From Arenicola marina (lineage: Eukaryota > Annelida > Polychaeta > Arenicolidae): a stretch of DNA of 64,000 bases. Position 1 is the stretch's first letter. Each line of letters starts with the position of its first letter. The stretch covers positions 8,246,001-8,310,000 of the forward strand of contig OZ025255.1 in NCBI GenBank assembly GCA_964019135.1, written 5' to 3'. A model generated the notes under the pieces. The model ran no database searches and had not been told where the DNA came from. It worked only from the letters and a program-made list of their open reading frames with translations. This document shows positions 13,613 to 26,654 of this stretch, piece by piece. The position numbers and the translations under genes are program-made.

Positions 13613-15172
13613 CTAGGGTAGACCCACCCCACGTAAAAGTGGGGCATATCTCAGAATAGGGTAGACCCACCCCACGCTAAAGATGGGACACATCTCAGGC
13701 TAGGGTAGACCAACCCCACTTTAAACGTGGGGCATATCTCAGAATAGGGTAGACCATCTCACGCTAAAGGTGGGACACATTTGAGGCTAGGGTAGACCAT
13801 CCCACGCTAAAGGTGGGACACATCTCAGGCTAGGGTAGACCATCTCACGCTAAAGGTGGGACATATCTCACGCTAAGGTAGACCATCCCACGCTAAAGGT
13901 GAGACATATCTCACGCTAGGGTAGACCATCCCACGCTAAAGGTGGGACACATCTCAGGCTAGGGTAGACCCACCCCACGCTAAAGGTGGGACACATCTCA
14001 GGCTAGGGTAGACCCACCCCACATTAAAGGTGGGAGATATCTCACGCTGGGGTAGACCATCTCACGCTAAAGGTGGAACATATCTCACGCTAGGGTAGAC
14101 CATCTCACGCTAAAGGTGGGACATATCTCACACTAGGGTAGACCATCTCACGCTAAAGGTGGGACATATCTCACGCTAGGGTAGACCATCTGACGCTAGG
14201 GTAGACCATCTCAACCTAAAGGTGGGACATATCTCACGCTAGGGTAGACCATCTGACGCTAAAGGTGGGACATATCTCACGCTAGGGTAGACCATCTGAC
14301 GCTAAAGGTGGGACATATCTCACGCTAGGGTAGACCATCTCACGCTAAAGGTGGGACATATCTCACGCTAGGGTAGACCTTCTCACGCTAAAGGTGGAAC
14401 ATATCTCACGCTAGGGTAGACCATCTCACGCTGAAGGTGGGACATATCTCACGCTAAGGTAGACCTTCTCACCCTAAAGGTGGGACATATCTCACGCTAG
14501 GGTAGACCATCTCACGCTAAAGGTGGGACATATCTCACGCTAGGGTAGACCATCTCACGCTAAAGGTGGGACATATCTCACGCTAGGGTAGACCCCCTTA
14601 CGCTAAATGTGGGACATATCTGACGCTAGGGTAGACCATCTGACGCTAGGGTAGACCATCTCACGCTAAAGGTGGGACATATCTCACGCCAGGGTAGACC
14701 ATCTGACGCTAAAGGTGGGACATATCTCACGCTAGGGCAGACCATCTCACGCTGAAGGTGGGACATATCTCACGCTAGAGTAGACCATCTCACGCTAAAG
14801 GTGGGACATATCTCACGCTAGGGTAGACCATCTGACGCTAAAGGTGGGACATATCTCAGGCTAGGGTAGACCTTCTCACGCTAATAGTGTGACATATCTC
14901 ACGCTAGGGTAGAGCATCTCACGCTAAAGGTGGGACATATCTCACGCTAGGGTAGACCATCTGACGCTAAAGGTGTGACATATCTCACGCTAGGGTAGAC
15001 CATCTCACGCTAAAGGTGGGGCATATCTCACGCTAGGGTAGACCATCTGACGCTAAAGGTGGGACATATCTCACGCTAGGGTAGACCTTCTCAACGCTAA
15101 AGGTGGGACATATCTCACGCTAGGGTAGACCATCTGACGCTAGGGTAGACCATCTCACGCTAAAGGTGGGGA
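13613..15172 (+). repeat. 43-bp minisatellite, about 36 copies
   Basis: Unit contains TCTCACGCTAAAGGTGGGAC and ATATCTCACGCTAGGGTAGA. Internally it is two related halves, each carrying TCACGCTA, so it arose from a shorter unit. Edge copies at 13613-13800 are more diverged. Confidence 0.95.
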
Positions 15173-15544
15173 CATTGACCGGTGCAAGCGAAGCCGCCAA
15201 GACTTACGACTCCTAGATTTACGAGACACATGTACATGGGGTTCAGAGGATCTCCACCGCACCCACCCCCCCCCCACCCCTACCATCTCACCCCGTACGA
15301 CACACCCCAGTCGGCCAGCTTGCTGGGTCAACCCACCGCTTTGAACCAGCCATCGGGTGGGTGAGTGGGGACTCGCCGGCTGAGTCATCGTTGGAGAGGT
15401 CAGGGTGGAATGTCTTGCTGTACCATCGCCGCAATCACGGGTCCTGATTCTGAAGGGTTTGGGGGGACAGTGTGACGTCACAGAGGGCCTGGACGGGGGG
15501 ATCTACGGTCTTGTTTTTGCCGCAGTTTTTTCTCTAGCGGAGGG

Positions 15545-16800
15545 TGAGGCCTGTCTGGTGGAGAGGGGGGCTGTCTGGTGGAGGGGGAGGTCTGTCTGGT
15601 GGAGGGGGAGGCCTGTCTGGTGGAGAGGGGGCTGTCTGGTGGAGGGGGAGGTCTGTCTGGTGGAGGGGGAGGCCTGTCTGGTGGGGAGGGGGGCTGTTTG
15701 GCGGAGGGGCAGGTCTGTCTGGTGGAGGGAAGGCCTGTTTGGTGGAGGGAGGCCTGTCTGGTGGTGGGGAGGCCTGTCTGGTGGAGGGGGAGGCCTGTCT
15801 GGTGGAGGGGGAGGCCTGTCTAGTGGAGGGGGAGGCCTGTCTGGCGGAGGGGGCCTGCTTGGTGGATGGGGGGGGGGGGGCTGTCTGGTGGAGGGGAGGC
15901 CTGTCTGGTGGAGGGGGAGGCCTGTCTGGTGAAGGGGGAGGCCTGTCTGGTGGAGGGGGGCCTGTCTGGTGGAGGGGGAGGCCTGTCTGGTGGAGGGAGG
16001 CCTGTCTGGTGGAGGGAAGGCCTGTCTGGTGGAGGGGGGCCTGTCTGGTGAAGGGGAGGCCTGTCTGGTGGAGGGAGGCCTGTCTGGTGGAGGGAAGGCC
16101 TGTCTGGTGGAGGGGAAGGCCTGTCTGGTGGAGGGGGAGGCCTGTCTGGTGAAGGGGGAGGCCTGTCTGGTGGAGGGGGGCCTGTCTGGTGGAGGGGAGG
16201 CCTGTCTGGTAGAGGGGGGCCTGTCTGGTGGAGGGGAGGCCTGCCTGGCGGAGGGGGCCTGCTTGGTGGATGGGGGGGGGGGGCTGTCTGGTGGAGGGGA
16301 GGCCTGTCTGGTGAGGGGGGAGGCTTGTCTGGTGGAGGGGGAGGCCTGTCTGGTGAAGGGGGAGGCCTGTCTGGTGGAGGGGGGGGGGGCTGTCTGGTAG
16401 AGGAGAGGGCGGGCTGTCTGGTGGAGGGGGAGGCCTGTCTGGTGGAGGGGGAGGCCTGTCTGGTGGTGGGGGAGGCCTTTCTGGTGGAGGGGGAGGCCTG
16501 TCTGATGGAGGGGGAGGCCTGTCTGGTGGAGGGGGGCCTGTCTAGTGGATGGGGGGGGGGCTGTCTAGTGGAGGGGGGGGGGGCTGTCTGGTGTGAGGGG
16601 GAGGCCTGTCTGGGGGGGGGGGCTGTCTAGAGGAGGGGGGAGCCCTGTCTGGGGGAGGGAGAGGTCTGTCTGGTGGAGGGGGAGGTCTGTCTGGTGAGGG
16701 GAAGGCCTGGTGAGGGGGAGGCCAGGTGAGGGCAAGGCCTGGTGAGGGGAGGCCAGGTGAGGGCAAGGCCTGGTGAGGGTAGGCCTGGTGGGGGCCTGTC
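15545..16800 (+). repeat. About 22-bp G-rich minisatellite
   Basis: Unit GGCCTGTCTGGTGGAGGGGG with A/G-length variation, more than 50 copies. It grades into GGCCTGGTGAGGGGA-type units after 16700. Strong G/C strand asymmetry. Confidence 0.93.
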
Positions 16801-19800
16801 TGGGTGTTCGAGGCCTATCCATCGCCATGACGCCCGATACCCCGGGGCGGTGGACACACCACGTGCGGATTGCTTCCGTACCCTCGGGCCATGGTGAAGG
16901 CCGCCACTGTGGGGCGGGAGGCGGAGGCGGGGGCGGGGGCGGGTGAGGGGGCGGGGGCTGTGCCAACCCCAGTCGTCATATACACATACAAGTATACAAC
17001 CCACGCTGAGCAAGGAAAGTGAAGGCAGACATAACGGAGGGGACGGACAGCATTCCGGAAGTGCAGATGAAATGGGTAAAGACAGATGGGATGACGACGC
17101 CTGGCCGGGGGGAAAGGAGGGGGGAGGTGGGAAGGGGGGGGAGGCAGTGGGCTGAGGTGGGTTGGGGCCTGAGCGGTGGGGGGTGGGGGGGCAGTTAAAA
17201 TCTACAGCACTGTATAGTATAGTTCCCTTAATTCCCCACTCATCACAAGTACACCTGTACCATTCCTACGCCATGGTACCAGGCACAGCGGAGGAGAGGG
17301 GCCTTATCAATGGGCCCTGAGGCCACCAGACCACCGTCACAACCACCCGCCATGACCAGCCCCCCCCCCCCTCCCTCCCTCCCCCCCACCGCCATGCCTC
17401 ATTCATCCCCACCCCACCATGCCCCACTCACCCCCCGGGGCCACGTGCTCGGTCAGCTGCCCAGGTGGGCTCTACGGTCCACCAAGCGTGCGATAGGGGG
17501 CGCCACACGTCACGGAACACACAGGTGGAAGGGGCTCCTTAGCCCTCAGTTCAGGTGTCCCTTCTTTCGCAAAGAGCAATTCAGACATGGCTCCTTACTG
17601 TATTCAACTCTGACACCTTGGACCACAAGGGTCGCATTGAGCTGCAAATAGTGACATTGAAAAAAAAAATGTTTGAAAAAGACGCGAACTCGTAACCGAT
17701 GGTTCACTGCAGAACTAAAGCCGAGCCCGCTAAACACCAGACCATCCGGGTGCCCCCCTTCCCGGGGATATCGAAACCGAGTTACAAGGCTGACCTCCCA
17801 TAGACATCACGTCAGGGCTATCGAATGGGTCATTTTACGGTTGCCTGCAACGCTACGGCCCTTGGCGCTGCCATATAGCTGTGAGGCGGTGGCACATTGA
17901 TGGCCTGGTGGGAGGAGGATGGAGGGCAGACGAGGAAGGATTGGGGGGAGGGGGAAGAGGCGGGAGAGGTTCTGAAGGGTTGTGTTTTTTACGGGTATGA
18001 AGTTAGTGCCGTCGACAGAGTTATACCCTGAAGGCCCCGCCTGCCAGCCCAACGGATGACCGGTCACTCATCGGCCAACACCCCCCTGGGCTGGCCGTCC
18101 AACCACAACACCCTGTGGCAGCTCATCTCCCCTCCCCCTGCCTCCCCCGCCCCCCACACTCACACACACGCACGCCCGCCAGACCCTCAGCTGACCGCAA
18201 TGGCCGGACGGTACGGCGTCCCTGGCCCCTACGCCCTACCCCCGCCTATCTGGATCAGCAGCAGGCCGCCCTCCACCCGATCCGGATTCCACCACCCCGT
18301 TCCGGATCCGCCAACGAAGACGGATCGCCAGGTCGGCCGGCGTAAACAGGGCCCCGGGGCGATCGGACTGACGGCGGCTGTGTTTAATTGACTCGTGATC
18401 CCTGCGATGCAGCCAGAAGGCCCAAATCCCGATCCCGATCCCGTCCCCTCCCGCTTCCTCTGTCGTCGGTCAATGGCGGAGTTCCGGCAATCAAACGTTC
18501 GTGAACCCGGAATGTTAATGTCCGGATAGCGGCGGCGGTGGGCGGCGGCGGCGCTCCAGATAACCCACGGACGAGATCAGGAACCGGAAGTGGAGACATG
18601 ACCGGAAGTTGGCCGGACACCGCCAAGGGCCGGATGTCCTTGGGGCGATGTGATGGATGCGGACCTGCTGCACTCAGAGCACAGACATGCGGCGCTGCAA
18701 GTCAAGTCCCAGACTCCTGATTAAAGCCCTAACCCCCCCCCCCCAGGTACATGTCAAGGGAAATCTTAGGGCGATCCCCCCGTCCCTCCACCCCCCTCCC
18801 CACCCCCTCTCAAGGAAAGACAACTCTCGTTAGATTACTGAAACCAATCCACTGCAATCGCGTACAAGTCCACTGACCAGGCCCGGAGATTGGAGCCGAG
18901 AGGCACGTGTGCTGTAGGCTTGCACTATCCATTGGGTTGTGGCGACGGCGGTTGGTGGTGGTGTCTGTGGGGGATGTACCGAGACGTGGTGCTGGCTGTG
19001 GTGGTGGTGGAGAGTGTGTGCAAGAGAGAGGGTGGGGGTGGGGCTGGGGGGTAGGAGAGGAGGGTGGGGGGGGGGGTAGAGCGGAGGGGTTAGTGGGGGT
19101 ACAGATCCCAAGGGTCCATTGTTTCGGACACGCCAAAATCAGAATACATGAACACGAGCTGTAGGGGCTTTGGCCCGACCGACACAACCAGGGGGTAGAC
19201 AATGGCTGGCGAGGGGTTGGGGGTGATGGGGCAAGGGGTGTGGTGCTGGGCGGAGGGTGCGGCGCCGGTGGCGGCGGAGGGGAACATATGCTTTGTGGTC
19301 GGAGGTCAATATTGGGCAGCGGGTGGCAGGGGGGCGCGGGGGAGGGAGGGAGGGAGGGGGGGGGGGGTGGCGAGCGACCTGGCAAACAGAGCATCAGCCC
19401 CCGGCGGGTCACGTCTCCACACACGAAGGGGGTAGCGTACGGGGGTACACAGGCTGGCCAATTAGACCGATGAGTTCTGCACACCACGGGCCGTGACCTG
19501 GACTCATCCCCACGAAGTCCAGGTCTAATCCAAGCCCCCCGTCACATATCCCGTCCGATATCTCATCCGAAATCTCGTCCATAATACGCGATTTCGGTCC
19601 GGGGTGAACGGACGTCCAGCGTGCTCGGCGTCTCTGCGCGGTCACGTGCAAAGGACGCGCGACAATGGCGGGACAGGAAACCGGAAGTGGACCGTTACGC
19701 CGAAGATGCCGACCTCCCATCGCCGCGTCACATCTCTCGTTCTATTGGGTTATAACGCGTTTGGCGGTTTGGGGTGGGGGTGGAGGGTGGGGAGGGATGG

Positions 19801-19989
19801 CTGGAGGGTGGGGGTGGGGCAGGGAGGGAGGGGGGTGGGGAGGTCAAGCGCCACTCCACGCTTTTACCGACCCCTCCCCCATCCCATCCAACGGGAAACG
19901 AAAGGGTCATCTCTACCCCCGTCTGCCATTGTCAAATATGACAGAGGCCGTAATACAAAGTTTGAACAGTAGTGGCCACCATCGCCTCG
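16801..19989. other. No gene seen; GC-rich with homopolymers
   Basis: Low-complexity G- or C-rich stretches (17100-17200, 17360-17430, 19000-19090, 19330-19370). A weak tRNA-like string on the minus strand lies at about 17690-17760. No domain-like translation. Confidence 0.45.
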
Positions 19990-20096
19990 CCCCCTTTAAC
20001 CCAAGAACCCCACCCCGCCTCTCCCCTTTCACCCACCAACCCCACCCCGCCTCGCCCCCTTTCACCCACCAACCCCACCCCGCCTCTCCCCTTTCC
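19990..20096 (+). repeat. About 30-bp C-rich repeat, 3-4 copies
   Basis: CCTTTCACCCACCAACCCCA plus CCCCGCCT units. Confidence 0.8.
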
Positions 20097-20099
20097 CAT

Positions 20100-23000
20100 A
20101 CACACCTCCACCTGTCACAGACATTTATTGCGTCATTCATCCTCGCTGATTTCTCCGTATTGTTGCCTGAAAGGTGAGGTGATGACCCCAGCAGGTCCAT
20201 CACCTTCTCCACACACCCAACCTCCCCATCCAGCACAATGCCAGCGGCTGTATCGCGTCACACATACAATGGAGAACTATAATCCCAAAGCAATCTAGTC
20301 GCGCTGAGCACCTCAATCATTTTATAGATTTGCTTCGTATCAATTTAACGACAAGAAAACATCACCCCGAAAGAGAGAGACGATACGACCCTAAAAGGTA
20401 AATTGGAGACTTTTTCAGCCAGACGTACAGACATTTCACATGGAGGCTAGCGCCAAGGGTTGGAAGTAGGTCGCGTTAAGGGTTGAGCACACATTGGGAA
20501 CGACAGAGGCTACCAGTGTGTCGGCCCAGGTTAAGGTACAAAGAGGCCATGTGAGGGACGCCAACCAACCCCGTATTGCATAGAATAGGCACAAAAACCC
20601 GATCAAACAAATTCCTTGCGGATTCACGGACGTAATTCCAGGGCGTTCTTCCATGTTAGGGGAGATCATTGCTCGGCAGAGCTCACGTCTTACTCACGCC
20701 TACAATTTCGTGGCCTCTGACGTGGAATACGAGACCGAATTCACACCCACCGACTTTTCTATAATACAACTTTTGGTTCTACTATAATTGCCGCTGTTAC
20801 TGTACAGCGGTTACTGAGTTGAGGCGGGGGGTTGCCTACTGCTACTACTAATACTAGTACCACTACTACTGTTACTACTGCTACTATATTAATATTTAGT
20901 GAAAGTACTTCAAACCATGTAGTAGTCAAGAGGAGCCTTCGCAGACCACAACGTCGTCAGCAGAACCTACAACCGCCCGCCCTCCCAACCACCCACTTCT
21001 GCACCCAGGTAACGGGGAGATACCTCCACCGAAAGACCTCTGAGGTTAGCACATCGTTCCCCATCCCCCCACCCCTTGTTGCCCCCGGCCCCGCCTCCGC
21101 CTCCTTCTTCTCCCTCTCTCCCACCATCCCCCCACACCCGCCTTCGCCCCCACCTCCGCCTCCCTCCTCCCCCTCCCTCTCTGCCACCACCCACACCAAC
21201 AACTCGAGACCAAGGCTGTGAATTCTACACCAGCCTGCATTGAAAGCGGCTTGGAAAAACACGGATTAAATGCGATTTCCTACGAAAAACTATCGGCGTT
21301 AGATTTACTTTCCCTCCCAAGCGGGCATGCGTGCCAGTCTTTACCGCTTCCCCCTCCTTCCCCCAGACTCACGTTCCGTGTGACCGCCACTTCGGCCAGC
21401 AGGTCGGTTTTTCTTCCCCACCATTGGCTCTCTCGGCTTCCCTCCCTCACTCACTTAAAGGTGGTGAACGGAAACAGGTGCGCGATCGGCCCGAGCGGTA
21501 ACATTCAGCAACGTGGCATTTCCGCAAGGTAAGAACAAACAAATAATCACAGTTAAGTTAGAAAGTTAAGAAATCAGTTGGTGGCCACCAAAATATATAC
21601 AAAAAATACATCTTGTATTTCGCCAATTAGTTTTTGAATTTTTATAATGCGTTCGATTTGCTATAGTATTTAGTTCCAATCTGATTCCAATTTGCGGCGG
21701 CACTGTGTCTATACTACTACCGATCTTACGTGATCTGTTCACAGTTCACATTCACAGTTTCAATCCCAATGGGATTTGAGGAGGCACTGGTCTCCTTAAC
21801 CCTCAGCAGGGCCGGCCCGATAGCTCCGCGGGTTACCTGAGAGCCTAACTGCACAGGGACATGGCTCTACTCTCCCTTCCTTCTCCCACTGATGCGATAT
21901 GACCAAACGTGGTTAAAGCGTCCTAAATATACAACCAACCTTACCATTCAGATTAGCCTAGTAGTCATTCGGGTAATTCGTGCATAGATCACAAAACGTG
22001 TCCTGCACCACTGTATCTGGTGCATGTTCAAAGGTGAACCCCGTTGACAGATGAAACGTTGATTTCTTAGGCAACTTTTGTCCCCGTGAAACATGGGTCA
22101 ACAAATGGCCAGGGACAAGGGAAATGGGGTTGGACGAAAGTCGTTGGTTCGGTCTGCGGCTCACCCCGCTTACCAGCGGAGATGTGGAGCCACCCCCCCC
22201 CCCACCCCCCCCCCCCCCCCGCACCCCCTAGGCGCCGTTGATATTGCATACCCCGAGCCCTAATCTAACAATCCTGAGCTGAGGTATGCGGGGCTTCGCA
22301 GCAAGCGCCCACCCAGCATTGAATGGCCGCCGCACTCGACCAACAACCACCAACAAACAAAGGGACCCCTTTCAAGTTCATCCTGGGAGCTGCCATGAAT
22401 ACGCAAGGCGTATAAAACCGCATTTAAACCCAGAAAAATGTCGCGAAACCACGCATTACGGGGCGTAAACACTCGACAGAGCGTCCCTACCCCAGTCCAA
22501 AGGGTCCGTCCACCTGTATTCACCTAAGGGGTGCACCATTTCATATCAGGGGGTGGGGGGGAGCCTAGAAAATATTTGAAAAAATGGTTTGTTGTGACTA
22601 TTTGGGGAAAAAAAAAGTTTGCTTTTCAGATGTTACAAAAAAAATAACTTGCTTTCATAATTAAAAAAAAATAATTTTTAGACCCTGTATAAATAAATTT
22701 CGAATGGAATTACCAGGCTATCAATAATTTGATGACGAAGATACAACAAAAAAATATGTCAATAAATTTGTGAAAACTAACAAAATTGCATGGTAATTTA
22801 TTTTCTAGCCCCCCCCCCCTCCCCCGCCCCACCTGATATGCAATGGTGCGCCCCTAATACATTTACACGTGTGTGTAATACAAGCAAGAGTTGGCATCGG
22901 AGTGCGCGCAACGAACGAGGAACTCAATAGATCTCTCAGAGCGGGAGAGGCACGCGTTGTCACTTGCGGAACACTTCTACACATACTCGCGGCCCGTGTT

Positions 23001-23320
23001 GAAAGAACGAAAGAGACTTCGCTGAATACGCTTTAGCTGCTCGCTGCTCCACGCTGGGGCAGAGGGGTTGCGAGGGTGAGGGCAAGGATGTCATTCAAAT
23101 CCCATTTAACCGACCCAGGTGTGTCTTGGCTAATTTGAGCCATGTTTAGCCATGTATATGTTTAACACGAACATGTTATTTCCACGACAAGGAGGCGTTG
23201 GTAACAGAGAGGAGGCGCCGCAGGTCAATCTGGGGAGCGGTAGATGCTAAGCTCGATGCACTACCACTCGGCCAATGAGTCCATCAAGGCACCGTGGACA
23301 CGTGGTCTCATACCCGAAAC
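20100..23320. other. No gene seen
   Basis: Mixed AT-rich (22560-22800) and C-rich (21070-21190, 22190-22220) sequence. CTACTA trinucleotide-like run at 20837-20888. No supported coding region. Confidence 0.45.
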
Positions 23321-23470
23321 GTGGTGTGATGACGTCATGACGTAAAGGCGTCAGGGATGATGGTGGTCATGGCGTAATGGCGTGAACGGAACACACACTG
23401 GTGGAGTGACATGAACGGCGACCGGATAAATAATGACGCGACTGACGAAAAAGAGATACAGCGACATGGG

Positions 23471-23810
23471 TGACGACGGAAGAGATAGCGCAAGAGATAA
23501 TGACGTTACTGGCGACGGAAGGGATAATGACGTCACTGGCGACGGCAGGGATAATGACGTCACTGGCGACGGAAGGAATAATGACGTCCCTGGCGACGGA
23601 AGGGATAATGACGTCATTGGCGACGAAAGGGATAATGACGTCACTGGCGATGGAATGGATAATGACGTCACTGGCGACGGAAGGGATAATGACGTCCCTG
23701 GCGACGGAAGGGATAATGACGTCACTGGCGATGGAAGGGATAATGACGTCCCTGGCCGACGGAAAGGATAATGACGTCCCTGGCGACGGAAGGGATAATG
23801 ACGTCACCAG
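23471..23810 (+). repeat. 27-bp minisatellite carrying CRE octamers
   Basis: About 12 units of GGCGACGGAAGGGATAATGA followed by CGTCACT. Seven units contain the perfect palindrome TGACGTCA (the CREB/ATF consensus), four contain TGACGTCC and one TGACGTTA. An isolated TGACGTCA lies at 23330-23337. Open frames are repeat artefacts, as 27 is a multiple of 3. Confidence 0.92.
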
Positions 23811-25180
23811 AATCCAATTTCTACGTTCTGACCTTATTCAAAGGGAATGAGCCACGTCTAACCATCAAACCGCGGGAAGGGCCAGGTCAGAATAGATAGA
23901 TGAATACCGCTGCAGATATTTTTAGACATTTTACAGCCGCAATAACAAAAAACTCCAGCCGTATTGACATTTAGAAAAATAATCACGGAAATACAACCAA
24001 GTTTATTACAAGGGCAAGCGCGGTCATCGCACACAACACACTACAGTATCATCGGCTAACCTTGGCCGGTCCCTGGTCACGACAGACCCAGCGCGTGTGA
24101 CCCAACGATACTTATGGGTCTGAGACTATAAAGGGTAAATAAGCAAAAAGTTCGGCGGTGACAAGCCAGTAAAAAGGAAAACATCCTTAGAGGACAATGA
24201 TAGGCGGGCCATGCCGCCCCATCGATTTGCCTTCCCTATAATCTAAGGAGCGCCTTTGTCCCATTCTGTTGGAGCACGAGGACGAGGGGGAAAAAACGAG
24301 AAGAGATGGCGTGACTGGGGCGGCCGGGGCAGACCCGGTCACGTGAGGAAAATGTCTTCCAGAATAGAAGCCACGTCGTTTGGGGTATTTTTGGAGTCGA
24401 GGAGCCGACTTTGACAAAAAGTGATGTGTCCCCCGGCAGGGTGTGAAAACTGGACGGACGGGGGGGCACGCGCTGGGGAGTGGTTGGTTAGGGGAGGGGG
24501 CACGGCTTGGGTACAGGTTGCCAAGGGGTGGGGCGGCGGGGGAGTGGGAGGCAAAGGTAGGCGCAGGTAAGGGAGGGCAGGGGGTATAGAGCAGGTGGAG
24601 GCAGTCCGCTTGTACAGTGCCTGTACCGAAAGTCATTGTGCCAGCGGTGAAGTCCCGGAGCGCCGAGGAAGAGACCGCGAGACATAAAGGGGGACTCGGG
24701 TACATGCAGCCAGTCAGCGCGGGGCATTGATTCCCTTAAGCAGGTCACCCAACAGGCATCATAGCAGTAGCAGAGTTCAGTTACGTCAATAACAAGGTAG
24801 ATGGCCTATACACGAGGGTTGACCCGAACGCACGCGCACAATGAAGGTAGAGTAAAACTGGACATCAAATTAAAATAAAAAGTTAACCTTGGTCAAATGA
24901 TGAGGTAAGACAATAAAACAAGCTAAGGTACCGTCCGTGGTAGGATAATCAGACAAACTTATTTATATATAATATATACAATATAATATATAAAATGTAT
25001 ATATGAAATACATTCTCAGTTTCTCGTATAGCCGGATGGGATTAGAACCATGCACCGATCCATTTGAAGCCATACGCGCTGCGTCTCGACCCCATAGCAC
25101 TCCCCTCCCCCCCGTCCTCTCCCCCCCCCCCCCATTTCTCACACCGCTATTATCACCGAGACATGAGAAATGTCGGAAAA
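23811..25180. other. No gene seen
   Basis: Unique sequence; AT dinucleotide-rich patch at 24960-25010. The frame at 24187-24705 (minus) is Pro/Ser-rich low complexity. Confidence 0.45.
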
Positions 25181-25189
25181 AAGGCTGGG

Positions 25190-26270
25190 AGGAGGTCAGG
25201 AGGGGGCCAGGATGGGAGGAGGCCGGGTGGAGGCCGGGGGGAGGCCGGGGGGAGGCCGGGAGGAGGCCGTGGGGAGGTCGAAAGGAGGCCGGGGGTAGGC
25301 CGGGAGGAGGCCGGGGAGAGGCCGGGGGGAGGCCGGGGGGAGACCGGGAGGAGGCCGTGGGGAGGTCGGGAGGAGGCCGGGAGGAGGCCAGGGGCGGTCG
25401 GGGGGAGGCTGGGAGGAGGTCGGGAGGGGGCCAGGTGGAGGCCGGAGGGAGGCTGGGAGGAGGTCGGGGGGAGGCCGGGGGAGGCTTGGAGGAGGCTGGG
25501 AGGAGGCCGTGGGGAGGCCGGGAGGAGGCCGGGGGGAGGCTGGGAGGAGGCCGTGGGGAGGTCGGGAGGATGCCGTGGGGAGGCCGGGAGGGGACCAGGA
25601 GAAGGCCGGAGGGAGGCTGGGAGGAGGTCAGGAGGGGGCCGGGAGGAGGCTAGGACGAGGTCGGGAGAAGGCCGTGGGGAGGTCGGGAGGAGGCCGTGGG
25701 TAGGCCGGGAGGAGGCCGGGAGGGGGCCGGGGGGAGGCCGGGAGGAGGCCGGGGGGAGGTCGGGAGGGGGCTGTGGGGAGGCCGGGAGGAGGCCGGGGGG
25801 AGGTCGGGAGGAGGCCGTGGGGAGGCCGGGGGGAGGCTGGGAGGAGGCCGTGGGGAGGCCAGGGGAAGGCTGGGAGGAGGCCGGGGGGAGGCCGGGGGGA
25901 GGTCGGGAGGAGGCCGTGAGGAGGCCGGGGGGAGGCCGGGGGGGCCGGGAGGAGGCCGGGGGGAGGTCGGGAGGAGGCCGTGGGGAGGCCGGGGGGAGGC
26001 TGGGAGGAGGCCGTGGGGAGGCCAGGGGAAGGCTGGGAGGAGGCCGGGGGGAGGCCGGGGGGAGGTCGGGAGGAGGCCGTGGGGAGGCCGGGGGGAGGCT
26101 GGGAGGAGGCCGTGGGGAGGCCAGGGGAAGGCTGGGAGGAGGCCGGGGGGAGGCCGGGGGGAGGTCGGGAGGAGGCCGTGAGGAGGCCGGGGGGAGGCCG
26201 GGAGGAGGCCGGGAGGAGGCCGGGGGGGCCGGGAGGAGGCCAGGGGGAGGCTGGGAGGTCGGGAGGGGCC
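25190..26270 (+). repeat. 12-bp purine-rich minisatellite, about 90 units
   Basis: GGGAGGAGGCCG and variants (GGGGGGAGGCCG, CGTGGGGAGGTC). Larger blocks repeat, for example 25780-25920, 25960-26070 and 26075-26180. Minus-strand ORFs of up to 439 residues are artefacts. Confidence 0.95.
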
Positions 26271-26654
26271 TGACCGGGCGCACGGCAGCGAGGCCGGGGG
26301 CGCCCGGGCAGCACGCATTGAGCGTAGGGCCATGCAGACGGACAAACCGCAGCCCCGCCGCACCGAGCGCGAGACGAACCGATCCATCGACCGCATGAAC
26401 AGCACCGTCAAAGGTTACCAGCGGCGTCGGCGAGGAAGTGCAACACCCGTTCCCCTGTTTACACAGGCTCACGCCAATGTAAGCAGGGCTCTCCTCACCT
26501 TCTCTCTCTATTTCCCCCTCTCGATCTCTCTCTCTGTCTCACCTCTCCCAGGGACACGGTGGGCCGCCCTGCAGCTAACGCAGGCAGCACCCCAGGCTAT
26601 TGCACCCTAGGCTATTGCCAGAATAACCCACCCCCGGTGGGCCACAGACATTGT

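Noticed and set aside
13613-15172. Regular 43-bp repeat resembling a CRISPR array
   Set aside because: Both halves of the unit are repeated; no variable spacers.
17690-17760. Possible tRNA-like SINE on the minus strand
   Set aside because: B-box is poor and no body match to the SINE family was seen.
25064-26472. Long Gly/Arg or Pro-rich frames on both strands
   Set aside because: 12-bp repeat lacking stop codons in several frames; low complexity only.
26330-26610. Frame beginning MQTDKPQPRRTERETNRS
   Set aside because: Looks less repetitive than its surroundings but has no family signature; could not be tied to the convertase prodomain.
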